Shown here one piece after another: positions 1-12,720 of a stretch of DNA of 64,000 nt. Source of the DNA: Quillaja saponaria (lineage: Eukaryota > Streptophyta > Magnoliopsida > Fabales > Quillajaceae); assembly GCA_029379385.1 (NCBI GenBank), contig CM055607.1, forward strand, positions 9,672,001-9,736,000, given 5' to 3'. Made by a program: the position numbers and the translations under genes. Within the stretch, counting starts at the first letter, position 1; each line of letters starts with the position of its first letter. The notes beneath the pieces are model-generated. The model did not search any database, was not told where the DNA came from, and saw only the letters and a program-made list of their open reading frames with translations.

Positions 1-1142
1 CAAAAGCTTTGAATGTTCTCTGGCTCTCTGCATATGTGGAAAAATGCTGGTGCTTACTGAGCTGAGATCATGTCCCTGATTCTGATGCATGCTGGTTTCT
101 GAGTCTGAGAGAGATAAAAAGAGAAGATTATTGTTGTGTGGGCTTTGAGAGGGACGAGTAAATGAGTCTGTCCTTCTCACTCAGAACAGTGGCACTGAAA
201 AACATGATGCTTTATTGACATTTATAATTCACCAGAATAGCATTGTAAAATCTGATTCCTCCCTCTTTCTTTCTTCCTCTCACTCTCTTACATTTTATGG
301 TTTTTTTTATCAACTTTGGTGATCAGTCTACGGTTTCACTAATGCATGCTCGGGGAGAAGGTCTCATCTCTAAATTTGGTACCTACTTGCCCAACAAAGA
401 TCTACATTTGCAAATAGAAAATCCAACACCACCAAAACTTTGAGAGAAGGAAAAATTTCAATGTTTTTGACCCATGCTCAAAAGTAATGATGGCAAGTAA
501 GAAAGACATTAAAAATATATATGTATATGTCAAAGAAATTATAATATTATAATAATGAATAAAAGAACAATTGAACTTAGAGCTAACCGGATGAGTACTT
601 GGCTTAGAACCAGTCTCAGGTTTGACGAGTTTGATTAAAAGCCTAAGCTAGAGTTTATCTAACCTATGATTAGCTCTTTAGAGAATTTCCAAATAAACAA
701 ATTTTTTTAATTTTTTGGTATAGCCAAACAAACAATGTTAAAAGTAATATTTTTAATTTTTATTTGTATTTTACTGTGTTTAATCTTATGAATACATTAA
801 ATGTATCGAAATGGTTATAAAGAGAATCTCTATTATTCGATTAAACATGTACTCTGCAAGAATTATATATATATATATAGCTCACAAGCCAAATGATAAA
901 TCTAATTAAACAAAATGCATTATGACATTAGCAAAAAAGAAAGAAATACACAATTAACCTAGTTATATACATGCAAAAGTTGAAGCAACATACCCTTTTT
1001 ATGACATATAGCCTGCATTTACCAAACAATATAACAAAACAAACTGAAAATTACAAACACTTACTGGGTATCTATATACCATGCATTGAAGAAAAAAATA
1101 ATTAAAAATCCAAATATAGAGATGATCATCATAACCTAAGAG
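1..1142. other. Left flank: 3' side of the IDD gene, no coding gene seen
   Basis: No reading frame here resembles a known protein. The part nearest the IDD stop codon (roughly 900-1142) is AT-rich and should contain the 3' UTR of the minus-strand gene. An (AT)n microsatellite lies near 868-880, and a CT-rich tract lies near 258-292. The first 350 bases have a less AT-biased composition and could belong to the promoter or leader of a neighbour outside the window, but nothing proves it. Confidence 0.4.
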
Positions 1143-3247
1143 TTAGCTATTGGTTTTCCCATGATGATGATCACTTCTATTATTATGCTCTACTTCACAA
1201 CCTTCTGTCGTTATAGCAGACGACATGTAACTCAATACCAAAGAGTTCTGATCATCAGGAGGAGCTGCCATCGTTCCCTTTGCGGCCATTGTCGTTCGTG
1301 CCTGAAATTGTTGTTTACAAGAATGACAAGTGATTTGAAGAATAGTAGAATTTATCTGCTTGATTGCATGTTCTTTTAAAGCATAAGCCTTGTCAAGTTC
1401 AGCTTGAGCTTGTTGTCTAATTCTCTTTGCATTTGCAAGTTCTTGCTCAGCCAATTCAATCTGCTTCTTTGCTAAATGTCTTGCCTCTTCAGCATAACCC
1501 TTTTCTGCCATTGCTAATCTTAAATACTCGCTTGCTTGTTCTTGAACCCTCAATGCAGCTACACCAACTGGTTTCTGAGTACTACTTGAAGTAGTCAAAC
1601 TGTTTGCTTCATTTTTCTCTGAAAACTCGGATGACCCAATTGAGAGCTGTAACTGGGTTGAATGGGTTTCGTCTCTCTTAGGCGATATCGAAAGATCAAT
1701 GGGGTGATTTGAATATTTGGTTGAGAGCTGAAGCTCTAAGTTGTGATAAGGTAATACGGTGTTGTTTTTATCAGCTGCATTGGTAGAAGTAGTAGTAGGG
1801 TTTAAGAATGTGGTTCCACTTGGCTTTGGCATTACCAAATTACATGGTGCAGCTGTTGGCCAAGGAGCTGTGCTGAATTTGGTTTCACTTGATGGGCTTG
1901 GGCTAGAAGCTGTTTGAGACAAACATGCTGGTTGTAGTGGCAGTGATCCTGGCCGGAGATGTCCTATATTGCAAGCATCTTGGTGCTCAATAAAACTCTC
2001 CACCCTACAAGAGAGAGAGAAACATTTAGCTAGAATAATATCTAATGCCAAAAATCACAGGTAGGGATATAGAGGAAAACATTAATTTACATGGAAATGA
2101 TATAAAGGGAGGAGAAGATCAAGTCACTAGCTAGGAATAGGATATATGTAAAGGAAAACATTAATTTACATGGAAAAAGTTTTATTAAAAATGGTAGAGG
2201 TGGTTACTTGTAATGAAATAAAGGATAAAAACCATGTTTAATCACAAAAAGGAAAGTTATTTAAGGTCTTGGGATGGGAAATGATTTTCAGAATAATAAC
2301 GGTTATGTGAGAAACGAAACTGACCCTTCGGAATTGTGTCTCCTATCTGTCTATAAACAGTTTCATCATTTTGTTAAAAATTTTGATTGAAGGTTCCATC
2401 AGTCAAACATTACTATACTTCAATATTATATTAATTCACTTCCATTCCAAAAAAAAAAAAAAAAAAAAAAACCCTTTTATGAGTCAAAACCTAAGGTTCC
2501 AATTCATCAAAAAAATCATAACTACGCAACCCAAAATTTGTTTTTAAAAATGTTATGGGCCACATAAAAATGCATGCCATGTGATCGATGAAATTACAAA
2601 CCTGGAGAAAACTCTGCCGCAGTCACAAGAATGGCCTCTGGTGCCACAGGTTTTAAGATGTGCTTTATAATCAGACTGAACCGCATAGCCTTTTGAGCAT
2701 TTCGCACAAACCCATTGTTTGTGATTGCTGTGTTTCCTTCTAAAATGTTTCTTTATCCCAACAAGATCGCCAAGGGCATGACATGGGTCGTGGTGCAAAC
2801 AGCTTGGTTCAGGGCACACAAACACACGCTTCCTCACCACTGGTGTCTCTCTTTTCAATAACTTCCAGGGCACCTTGTGGCGTCGCCTATGCATTTGAAG
2901 GTTCTGGTCCCTTTGAAATCCTTGGTTGCAGATCTCACATACATAACGATCTGATTCTAATAAGGTCTTGGGTGAGAGAGATACCACCTCTGCATCTGGA
3001 TCTGTTTAGCACAGAGAATTATTCAATTTCACTACCCAGTGAGAAAAAGAAGAAGGAAATTAATGAATTAACATGAACCCATTATCGATAGACACCAAAA
3101 ACAATAAAAGAATTTGAAAAGATTGAATTTTTAATTATGTAAGATAAGATTAGAATTTGTACCTGGAGTTCCTGCAGGTCTTCTTTTCCTTTTATTGGCA
3201 ATACCATTTTCGACACAGGAAAATGGCTCAGAAGAAGGAACTGACAT
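1143..3247 (-). CDS. INDETERMINATE DOMAIN C2H2 zinc-finger transcription factor, IDD14/15/16 (SGR5) clade
   Basis: Three exons on the minus strand (3163-3247, 2602-3001, 1143-2004) join in frame into a 448-residue protein. Both introns are GT-AG. The start at 3247 is the only ATG after an upstream in-frame stop. Residues 19-23 form a basic cluster (KRKRR), a likely nuclear signal. The ID domain follows with four fingers: C2H2 at about 50-70, C2H2 at 91-119, C2HC at 127-147 and a short C2HC at 154-173. The last intron splits finger 4. The C-terminal third carries the Ala/Glu/Gln-rich coiled segment (AALRVQEQASEYLRLAMAEK) and the CHSCKQQF motif that mark the IDD14/15/16 branch. In Arabidopsis these nuclear regulators act in shoot gravitropism, auxin synthesis and starch metabolism, and IDD14 and IDD15 are alternatively spliced. 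Assigning one ortholog within the clade would need a tree. Confidence 0.92.
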
Positions 3248-3760
3248 GGGTGGATTGGATATACTAATCCCTAGTTTAATTTCTTGGGTGTGTGTTTGTT
3301 GTTGTGGTTGTGATTAACTTCTATAATATAAGGGAATAAGGTAAGGAATCAAAGCAAATATCTATGTTTAATGGAATTACTAAAGGAAGAGAGATTGGCG
3401 AAGAGAGAGAAAGAGAGAAGATACAGCTAGGTAGAAGCCTAGCTAGGACATAGAGAGGAAGAGAAAAAAGCTCTTTCTTTCGGTTATATCAGCTTTCTTT
3501 TAATTTGCTTTTAGACTTTCAGCTTTTGCACACACTACACTACAACACTACAACAGTACAACTACACCACCTTCCTCTGTTTCTCTCTCTAAAATTTTCT
3601 CATCCATTCCTTCCAACTCTCATCTTCATCAGGCACTGTGTATAGCTCATCACCTTATTAAGCTTTCAAAAAGAGAGACAGGCAGACCCAATCACAATGC
3701 TCGAAACTTGATCCCACAAGCAGTGCTATGGGCTCCAGAAGGAAAAAAAAAAAAAAATCC
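3248..3760 (-). promoter_or_regulatory. Probable 5' leader/promoter-proximal region of the IDD gene
   Basis: Upstream of the IDD start the plus strand is rich in GA (about 3383-3480). On the transcribed strand this is a CT-rich tract, common in plant 5' leaders. There are no in-frame ATG codons between the preceding stop and the start at 3247. The transcription start cannot be placed from sequence alone. Confidence 0.35.
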
Positions 3761-4203
3761 CCACAAAGAAACAAAAAACACATAATTCATTTACACAGTA
3801 AAAATTAATTAACTTCGCTCTGAATTTGCATGCATAAATAAAGGGCTAAGCATCCAAATATACACGTAAGCTTTCTATTTTGTCTGTCTCCCACATCACC
3901 ATCTTAATTAATTTGATTGGAAGAATGGGAGAGGGGGAGATATGAAATAATGAACATCTTTATAGACCATAGTACCCACACTTGTACAGTTACAGAAACT
4001 CTAATTTGAGTAACTTTTTAAAGATGGTAATGAAGATGTCGAGTCACCATCAAAGGGTATTATAGTCAATGGGGATTATAAATCTAAGTCATCCAAGATG
4101 CTTTCTTTTTGTAAACTGGGGTCATCTAGCTGGGTAAGGCCCAAAATAAGTTTTTTTTTTTTTTGCCAATAAATCTCCACCCAATGACTCATTATAGTAC
4201 ACT

Positions 4204-4305
4204 AAAGTTATCAATTAGTTCAGTTGGTGAACTAATGAATTCAAGAATCAATAGTGGCTGTTAGAGAGTTAAGCTCATGTGATATCTAATAAATTTTATA
4301 TCATT
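4204..4305 (+). repeat. SINE-like remnant with RNA polymerase III A-box match
   Basis: TAGTTCAGTTGG at 4216-4227 fits the tRNA-type A box (TRGYNNARNNGG) exactly. About 25 bases downstream, AATTCAAGAATC is a poor B-box match. This resembles the head of a degenerate tRNA-derived SINE. No target-site duplication was found, so the call is weak. Confidence 0.25.
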
Positions 4306-5554
4306 ATCTATATATATAAAGATGACTTAGGATATAAAATTCAATCAAATTATTAATTAATAATTTATATATAAGTTGAGATAAATAACTGATTATAAAT
4401 TTATAAAAAAAATATTTACGCATCAATCGATTGTGAAATAAACCACATATATAATTAATCCACCCATAAATGAAGAGATCTTGTTTGAATTGGGTAAAGT
4501 ATAGTTAGGTTGATTTAATGCGATAAAATAATGAGTAAGACCATATCTTAATGCATTAATGTACGTAAAATAAAGTATATGATTAGATTCAGGATCAGTA
4601 AACACTTGGGGAGTATGATTGCAAAGGACAATCTCCTGTGATGCTTATCTCACGCCCTTCATCTCCCCATTCATTCTAATTATGATTTTAAACAATTAAC
4701 TAATTGAGTTAATTATATGAACCAATTAACTTAATTAGTTAATTATTATTTTTATCTGACATTGGTTGGTAACGTAAACTAATTAATTATTATTTATGCA
4801 CATATATCATGATTATCAAGCCGACATATATATATCTCTTTCTCTCTCTCATAGATATGTCTTTTTGTGCTTTTAATTAAGGATGAAAATGTTCAATTAG
4901 GCATAGTTTGCAAAATGATATCTGTCTCTTATTTGCGCTTAAGTCACCTGTGAAATTTTTTTTTTCTATATATTTATATCAAAGTTTACCTTTAAGTCAC
5001 CCGTTCCAAAAATCTTTTTTATATTTATATCAAAATGAGTGTGTGATTGTAATAATTAAGAAGTGTATTATACATATATATATTTATGATATCTATGAGA
5101 TATCATGTATACGGATATGGAGAGGGTATGAATGTTAAGTGAAGTAATAGTATCTCTGTCTGTCGTCTGCCCTAGCTAATAATTTCATGATGGGTAATCA
5201 GAAGTTATGGGCCCATAGCCACACTATTCCTGGATGCCTTTGTCATTTTTCTATTTGTTCGTATTTGTATTACTTTGTAGTACTAGGCCTCACGTCCTGC
5301 AGCAAACATAAACCAACATATATACACGTGCACCCTCTGTCTTCTCTCTCTCTCTCTAAATTTTAAACATTCATCATGATATGCAATATTTATTCTTGAA
5401 AGGCATTCAAATGTCATTTTGATATTAGCTAGTACTGTTTTGGTTTTCACAAGATGTTGGTAGAATTTATGAATATCGCACAAACACCTCTTGACTCTGT
5501 TTTTTCTTTATTCTTTAAATGACAAACAAGGGAGAGTAACCTGTAGAGATGTAT

Positions 5555-5670
5555 GGGTAAGGAGTTCGAGAGATAAAATTCCTTTACAGTTATTATCGGA
5601 ATTTAATTCTTAACTAGTTAAAACTGTAATGAGTCTAATCTGATGTCTCTACCGATTGAACTTAGTAGCT
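5555..5670 (-). repeat. SINE-like remnant, minus orientation
   Basis: On the minus strand AAGTTCAATCGG (plus 5652-5663) is one base off the A-box consensus. About 80 bases further on, a CTCTCGAACTCC stretch resembles a B box. The spacing is longer than in a tRNA but tolerable for an old SINE. No target duplication was identified. Confidence 0.22.
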
Positions 5671-7572
5671 AACTGTGCAAACAAGTACTCTCATTTTCAT
5701 GTCATATCTTTATATAACTCATGCACATAGACTACCAAATTTGCAAATATTGATGAAGTTGAATTTAGAATTTCTTTTTAACTCATTAAAATATCAAAGA
5801 TGGTTTGATTTGGTGATTAAGAAAGTGTGATTTTTTCATTAACTTACTGAGTTTGAATTTTTTTTGGGAGGTTGTACTTTTTTTGGGAGGTTGTGAGAAG
5901 TAAAATTTTTATAAATTTTTTAGTCCCGATGTAACTAATCTATCTTAATTTATTAAGGTTGATAAAAAAATTAATCGAAATATACGTAAATTAATCCGAC
6001 ACACCCAGTCATTGCAAAAGCTTTCAATTTATAATGTGTTTTTTAAAACTTGTAAATCATATAGTTCTGTCGTATATAATCATGAAATTTCATCAATTAC
6101 TTGTATACTTAATTACCCTATAAATTTATCACAAAAAAAAAGAAGAAGTTGAACCAAACTTTATATAGAACCTTTATAACATGGATATATAATGAACAAA
6201 TTAAAGCAGTCAGTAAATTAAAGATGGCTAAATATAATACATTAATTATGAACCTAGATATGGTAAAAAAAGATGCATGACAGAACATTGTCTTCTACTT
6301 TATGGTTTTGATTAGTTTATATGTTTTTCTGATCCAATTAATTGTTCACACGTGGGTCTGTAGAGTGCATTACCGACAATACAAAAACTTTTAAAGCTAG
6401 CGGAAATATTTAGATTAATTTTACAATTATTTATATGGTTGCAAAGTTTTGCTTGTAAAATTTATTGCATCATGCATGTTACAAGTTTATTAAAATATAG
6501 TACTTTAATTTTGAACTAGATATTCATCAAACAATAATTCAATTACAGTGTTTGTTTTTTCTTTTCTTTGACTGTTCGTAATAATTATATAAATAGTTTA
6601 GGTATATTTTGAATAATTTATTAGATAAAATTAAATTTAATAGAAAATCTTAGTTACTCCGAAGAAAGAAACAGAAGAATATGGGGTTATGAAATTTCCG
6701 AAAATACGGACAAAACCATTTGATGGCTTACACGCAAACGTAATTCCGGCATAAAGAAGTGGGGTCCACAATGTGGGGTCTTTATGTCCAGCTGTCAAGT
6801 CTCATGAGAGCGACACATGGAGTTTCCTTCTGGTGATATTCAAGCGCACACAACTATCATGGGGACCCTACCATCTCCTGTTTTCTTCGTTAATTCATTT
6901 CTCTCAATCGTTTTCTCTCTCTTTCTTCACTTTCTTCTTGTTTAATTTGCCATCTTTCTCGAGAAATTCAGCACCCAACCAGAAACAAACCTGCTTCTTA
7001 GACTTTTCCTTACGTATTTTATGAAGTTTCTTTTATCACCTCCATCTTTTTCATAATTATATACAAGACTCAGAAAAAATTTATACACAATAATACATAC
7101 TAACTTTTTATGTGAAGTCACATTTTTCAGTAAGTATGAGATTCGATTAGATATATTTTAAAATAATACTAAAAATTTACCAGTTGAATTGACACTTGAA
7201 AAGAATATGAGATATTTCATATGCAATATATTCTTGTAATTGTATTAGTCTTAGGGGGCCTCTCCAATAGTTATTCCATTAATTATTAGTTTTTTGTTGT
7301 GTAATGATATAATTGTTTATTCTTGGAAGACATGTTGCTGATTGAAGGTGTATGTCTCCTGATAATATCAACTCCTTCATGCTTATATACCTACTACAGT
7401 ACTACCATCTTGTTTGTTTCCTCCTTTTGTTTTGATATAGACATAGACAAATAGAAGATATATATCTGAAATTCTCTCAATGGTATTGATTGAAATATAT
7501 ATTTATATATGTTCATCACTGTTTCATACATACATCTCATGACAGAGGCATTGTGGTCATCGCCAGGTAGTC

Positions 7573-7735
7573 TTTGTATCTCTATGTCTCTCTTGATGAT
7601 CAAAATTCCAGTATCCTATGTGTTATGTAGCTTCCTGATATTTACTTTTTATCTCTCTGTCTCTCTTGATGATCAAAATTCCAGTATGCTATGTGTTATG
7701 TGTTACGTAGCTTCCTGGTAATTACTTTTTATGAT
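7573..7735. repeat. Direct tandem duplication, ~73-bp unit, two copies
   Basis: The stretch beginning TGTCTCTCTTGATGATCAAA near 7585 is repeated near 7658. Both copies continue through CTATGTGTTATG and TAGCTTCCTG to ACTTTTTA. The second copy has a small extra TGTTACG insertion. This is a local slippage-type duplication in noncoding DNA. Confidence 0.7.
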
Positions 7736-8483
7736 GATAGGTAAGATGCAATAATCCTATCTAGCTATTGGGTTATGAGAATTAAATTAAGTATTTATTC
7801 TTAATTTGTTGTGTAGTTTAAAATTCATTTATATGTCATTTACAATTGGACAAATTTTTTTTAAAAATACCACAAAAAGAGCCTTTTTTCTATTTATAGG
7901 TATACTACAAATAAATAATGCAAACTTTATGATCAAATGACAATAATGCATACTTTTCTTCCTATGGTGATATGGTGACCTAAACAGAATATAGAGGCCA
8001 GCCCTACATATTCCAGTGTCTCACTTCCCCTCCAACCCACACAATGAAGAATTTTGTTTGAACAACAGAAAAGATTAACATTCCTAAACCACTTTTTATA
8101 TTACTTGGAGAATTTAGCCCTACAAGAAATGGAATTTTTCTCTTTTGATAGGCCTTGGGGAAGACAACGGAGGTGGGTGCACATGGTTTAACCTTCATGT
8201 GAGGTATGGCATATGATCATGATCTAGCTTTATCAGAATATGTAACTAAACATGCAGAAAAGGATTTTCAAGATATGCTTTAATCTCTTAAACTCTCATG
8301 TATATATAAGTTTATTATCATCATGAAGAATGCACATATCTTTGTGTTTAAATTTAACTTACTTTTTAAAATGAGTGATGACAATCATTGAACTCTTGAC
8401 AATTTTGTCGTTGAAGCTCTCATTCATCTCTAATAGATTGTTAAAAAATAATTTTACTGTTAGATAAAATCTTGAAAATGAGT

Positions 8484-9704
8484 TTAAATCTAGGCTAAAT
8501 TATACTTTTAGTCGTGTAGTATGACTCAAAATTAACTTTACTTCATATTTTTCAATTTGTTATAATTTGCTCCGTTTAATTACAAAATTACTTCTATTAG
8601 GTTTTTATAGTCATCTTCGGTCCAAATTAACTTAACGAAAATTAACGATCAATGACGTGGACAATCATCTTTGATGTAGCCAATCCATATGGATTAAATT
8701 AATGGTCAATAACGTGGACAATCATCCTTGATGTAGCCAATCTATGTGGATTCTTGAACGAATAAAAATTGCCATATGTATTGTAAATAATTTTTTTTAA
8801 ACTCAAATTTGTTTGGTTAAAAAAAGAAAAAAGAAAAATTAAATTAAATAACTAAAAAAATTAAAAAACCATTTCTCTCTTCCACTGCATCATCTTTCCA
8901 CCATCAGCCCAAATCCTCCAACAAACCATTGTTGTTATTCTTCTGCTTGTACAACAACATTGTATCACAAATCTAAACAACTCCTTTATATTATTTCCAG
9001 AAAAATTTGAGATCGTCAATAAAAAAATAGAACCCAAAATGTTGAGAAAAATTGGAAAAAAATCAAAATTTTGTGGGTAAAGTCAGATTTGGTAGGTGCT
9101 TTCCTTGGTTATGTTGCATACCCATGTAGCTTTCTTTGGGAGGTGAAATTTGATCCGAAATGATGTTTTTCTCATGGCCAACATGGTTGTAGCAAACCTC
9201 CTTAAGTAGCGAATTTGTAATTGGTGGGCTCTGAAATTTTCTCCAACTATTTGTTATGGTTTTAGGTACAGATCTTGACATTTGCTTTAAATTTGTTGGA
9301 CATGGAGGTTGGGTAGTGGTGTTTGTGGATGGTGTGATGTTTTGTAGTAAAATTGAAGAGGATGAAGAAGGAAAAAATATAAACAAAAATTATTTTATTT
9401 TCAAATTTTTATCCTTTTTATTTAATTTTTATTTTTTTACCAAAATATTATATATATAAATCCACATGTCAAATTTTTATTTGTTTAACATATCAAGGGG
9501 TAATTTACATCATGTACTTGTAGTCACATTACCACTCGTCAGCTTTCATTAAATCAATTTAGACAGAAGGTCAGTGGAGACCTTATTGCAATAATTTTGT
9601 AATTATATGTATCCAATTATAACAAATAGGAAGATATAAACTAAAATAAATTTTATATCAAATTATAATTAAGGACAAAAAAAGTATAATTGAGCATTAA
9701 ATCT
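8484..9704. mobile_element. Non-autonomous TIR DNA transposon (~1.2 kb) with 8-bp target-site duplication
   Basis: TTAAATCT occurs at 8484-8491 and again at 9697-9704, an 8-bp direct repeat as left by hAT-type elements. Just inside, GCTAAATTATACTTTT at the left end matches the reverse complement of the right end (GCTCAATTATACTTTT) with one mismatch. Looser inverted similarity continues inward. The interior has no transposase-like frame. It includes a 57-bp tandem duplication around 8654-8757, with GACGTGGACAATCATC and AACGTGGACAATCATC as the repeat starts. The repeat lengths suggest a hAT-like non-autonomous element. A Mutator-like origin (9-bp duplication) is less likely. Confidence 0.6.
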
Positions 9705-11113
9705 ATTACATGAAAATGTTAATTTGTCACTTACTTCGATCCCTAAAGTTTAGGCCTTTAGTTTACTTTGGTTTCACGGCTACCTTTGAATGCTAGAAAA
9801 GTAGTGTTGAAGTACGTACTTTAATTATCTAACAAAACAAAGTAGGACATGGGAGCGTGGGTTGCTTTTACCTTTAGTTTTTCTTTCTGGCTTCTTTTCA
9901 ACTCCTTTCTCTTTACCTTTCTGAGAAAAATAGAACTTTTAGTCACCATGTGCCTTCCATCACCTTCATAACCATGATAGTAGTGGGATCATCTCACATG
10001 AAAGACAAATACCCTAAAAAGTATGTGCTTATTCTCACCTAGGAGTGCATGGAAAACTCAAAAAATTGAATCTTGAGTTAGTGACACGTAATCCACTGAC
10101 CCTTTTTGGGTGATGAAGCATGGAGTTTCCATCCATTAATGGCTAGAAAGTTAAAAGAAACAAAAACAAGTTATAAGTGGTAACATGTCACACACACTAG
10201 AAAAGAATAAAGAAGATAACAAAGGTGTTATTTTTACAACACAAAAGCTTCCATGAATTGACGTATGCTTTGCTAGGAAGGATCTAAATGCCACGACTTT
10301 GTTTTGCAAAAGAAAAATATGTAACTAATGAGAAAAAAGTTAGACCCTATAAACCCTAATGACCAAATTGGTAAATTTGGGACCCTCTTCACATTTGGCC
10401 ACATCTCTTAGAATTTTGTTCTAGTAAAGTTTAATAGTGATAACTCAAGAAACAAACCATGTGAGTGGGGGAGATCACTTATCTTTATATTCAAAAATAC
10501 TAGTTCGGGTTGTGCAAAGTCCAAAAGTCAAAGCATCAAATCTATAAGATAAAAAAAATGTCCCTTCCTTTATAAAAGAAACCAATTTGTTCAATTATAC
10601 AATTTATAAAATTAACTGAGGGCCTAGCTAGCTAGCTATCCATTTTAAACAAAAATATCCATGTAGGAGCTTTCATCAACGAGTATCTTACAATTGCTAT
10701 GAAATGAATAAAAGCAAAAAAGATTTTGGAGGACTTTGAAAATCATTACAATTTCATGGAATTAACTTTTATATATTTCTTATGATGATAGAAGTTTAGC
10801 AAAAGTTGCAAACCAATCTCTAATTTGAGAATACTACGTACGAATACTTTTTGAGAAACATTTTGGAGGACATTGATGTGAATTATTGATTCTTTAAATT
10901 AAGGAATAATAGTAAAGGTACAAAATTAAAAAATAAAATAAAATAAAAAAAGGAAAAAGAAAGTAATTTACAATACGTTTGTAGATGGCCCAAAAAAACC
11001 CAACACATGCTCAAGTAGGTCTTTTTGGGCCTCCACACACAGTACTGCTTAACAGAGGCTGGCCTTTTACTATGGTCCAAGCCCTTTTGTGAAGCACAAA
11101 AAAAGAACAAAAC
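9705..11113. other. Gene-free intergenic DNA
   Basis: No frame here resembles a protein and no repeat ends were recognised. It is ordinary AT-rich sequence between the TIR element and the tRNA-like segment. Confidence 0.4.
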
Positions 11114-11177
11114 TTCCGCAGCCGGGAGTCGAACCCGGAATTCAGTCAAGAGAATTTACCAAGAGAGCTACTGTGGA
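11114..11177 (-). pseudogene. tRNA-like sequence, probably a truncated tRNA pseudogene
   Basis: On the minus strand the 3' half is tRNA-like. It has a perfect B box/T-loop (GGTTCGACTCC) inside a 5-bp CCGGG/CCCGG stem, then CTGCGGA plus a discriminator A. The 5' end TCCACAG pairs with CTGCGGA at six of seven positions and is followed by TAGCTC, as expected for positions 8-13. An AATTC/GAATT stem sits where the anticodon arm should be. The whole is only about 64 nt. The 3' side of the D-arm is missing, and the A box (TAGCTCTCTTGG) has one mismatch. I therefore read it as a shortened, probably dead tRNA copy. No isotype is assigned. Confidence 0.4.
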
Positions 11178-11829
11178 TTTGACATTCATGTGACATCAAG
11201 TATTATATTAATAAAAAAAAAAACACCCAATCTTCTCAATCTAATGCAAAACTTGGGTAAAATAAAAATAATGAGAACATAGGATTTAGTAAAAGGAATG
11301 AAGAAAGAAGCTGAAAACTGAGGCAAACATTTTTAAACTCATGCACGCGTAATACCAATTTAATTTTACTTTTTTTAACGGTCAGAGATGTTTACTTAAT
11401 TTAAGTATATTTTAATTAATTTATCTTTTATATTCAATTAGAAACAACGTCTTCCAGTTGGAAACGGGTAACCGCTGATCACTAATAAAGCAGTTGACAG
11501 CTTCAATAGTCGGTGCAGGATTGGCTTCCCATAATGATCAATTATTCCAGTTGTTATTGGTAAGAATAGCTTATTTCTCACAATTAGTCCCTCAGAAAAT
11601 CAGCCCATGGTTACAACTTGTATCTCACTTTCCAATAAAAACTTTTAACACTAAAAAAAAGAAAAAAAAAACAAAAACAAAAACGCAAATGAAATTGGAC
11701 CTCCTTATATTAAGAAGATAGCCAGCCAAATTTATCCATAACAAAAAATAATAAGCTCAATAAAACTAGGCATACCATTTATTATAGGTTTTTTTTTTTT
11801 TTTTGAAAAGAAACTAGATCCCAAAATCT
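11178..11829. other. Gene-free intergenic DNA with poly-A/T tracts
   Basis: This stretch contains only AT-rich sequence, an A-rich tract near 11655-11685 and a poly-T run near 11789-11804. Nothing coding was recognised. Confidence 0.4.
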
Positions 11830-12720
11830 TGTATACAAAATGTTGTCATATATAATTAATATGTAAATTGATAAAATTTTAGGTTAGTTGTACATAAATT
11901 ATTTTATATGTATGTAATTAACATGCATATGAATAGAACTTTAGACTTTTTTAAAAAAATACTGAGATGTAATTAACTTATAAATTGACATGAGATAAGG
12001 CGATTTCAATACATATTATTTTCATATATAATTAGCATGTAGATACTCAAAAATTATGTGATTTGTTTATAAATTATTTTCATATGTGATTAAAATATAA
12101 TTAAATCGTCAGGGTCCTAAATTGATTTGTTTACTAACTATTCTTATTTGCAATTAACTCTATAATATATCTATATATGTAACTAAGATGTAAATTGCTA
12201 AGATTTTAGGTGATTTATTTACTAACAGATCTTGTTTTTAATTAATTAGTAAATCTCAAGGACAATACTCTATTAAAAAACTACTCTCTTATTAACATGT
12301 CAATCAGCAGAATCTTAGACGATTTAGGTATAAACTATCCACATATGCAAATTAACGATTTAGGTTTAAACTATCCATATAAGCAAATTAACATGTAAAT
12401 CGCCAATTGGTTGGACAATTTCATTACAAACTATCCTTTTATGAAACTAAAACATAAATCATCAACGACTTGAGTGATTTCCTTACAAATTATTCTTCTA
12501 CATATAAACTATCATAAAATAAAAATAAAATGTAAATTGTCAAAACTGCAAACAATCTCAAAAGAATTAACATGCAAATCGTCAATATGTTAGGTGATTT
12601 TTTAACAAATTATCCTTATATGAACTCAACATGTAAATTGTCAAGGAGTTAGACAATTGTGGTACAAACTATTTTTATATATATTTAACATGTAAGGCGT
12701 AAGCAATTTTCTTAACAAAT
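11830..12720. repeat. Block of diverged ~60-bp tandem repeats upstream of CASP-like copy 1
   Basis: The motif (C)ATGTAAATCGTCAA recurs in diverged form near 12391, 12450, 12530, 12571 and 12631. It alternates with TTACAAACTATCCTTATATG-type stretches. Several spacings are close to 60 bp. The left part (11830-12290) looks like older, more degraded units. Related units reappear at 18121-18300, in front of the second CASP-like copy, so this block belongs to the duplicated segment. Confidence 0.6.

Larger units (their letters stand above)
3761..8483. other. Gene-poor AT-rich intergenic DNA
   Basis: No open frame in this stretch shows protein-like composition or a recognisable motif. The sequence is AT-rich with poly-T and (TA)n tracts. 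It contains SINE-like remnants near 4204 and 5560 and a short tandem duplication near 7573-7730, which are listed separately. Much of it is probably decayed repeat DNA and distal promoter of the IDD gene. Confidence 0.5.

Noticed and set aside
1..1142. A microRNA hairpin in the left flank
   Set aside because: No recognised mature miRNA sequence or clear long hairpin was seen by eye.
9063..9386. A 107-residue minus-strand frame
   Set aside because: It lies inside the TIR element, is low in complexity and shows no transposase motif.
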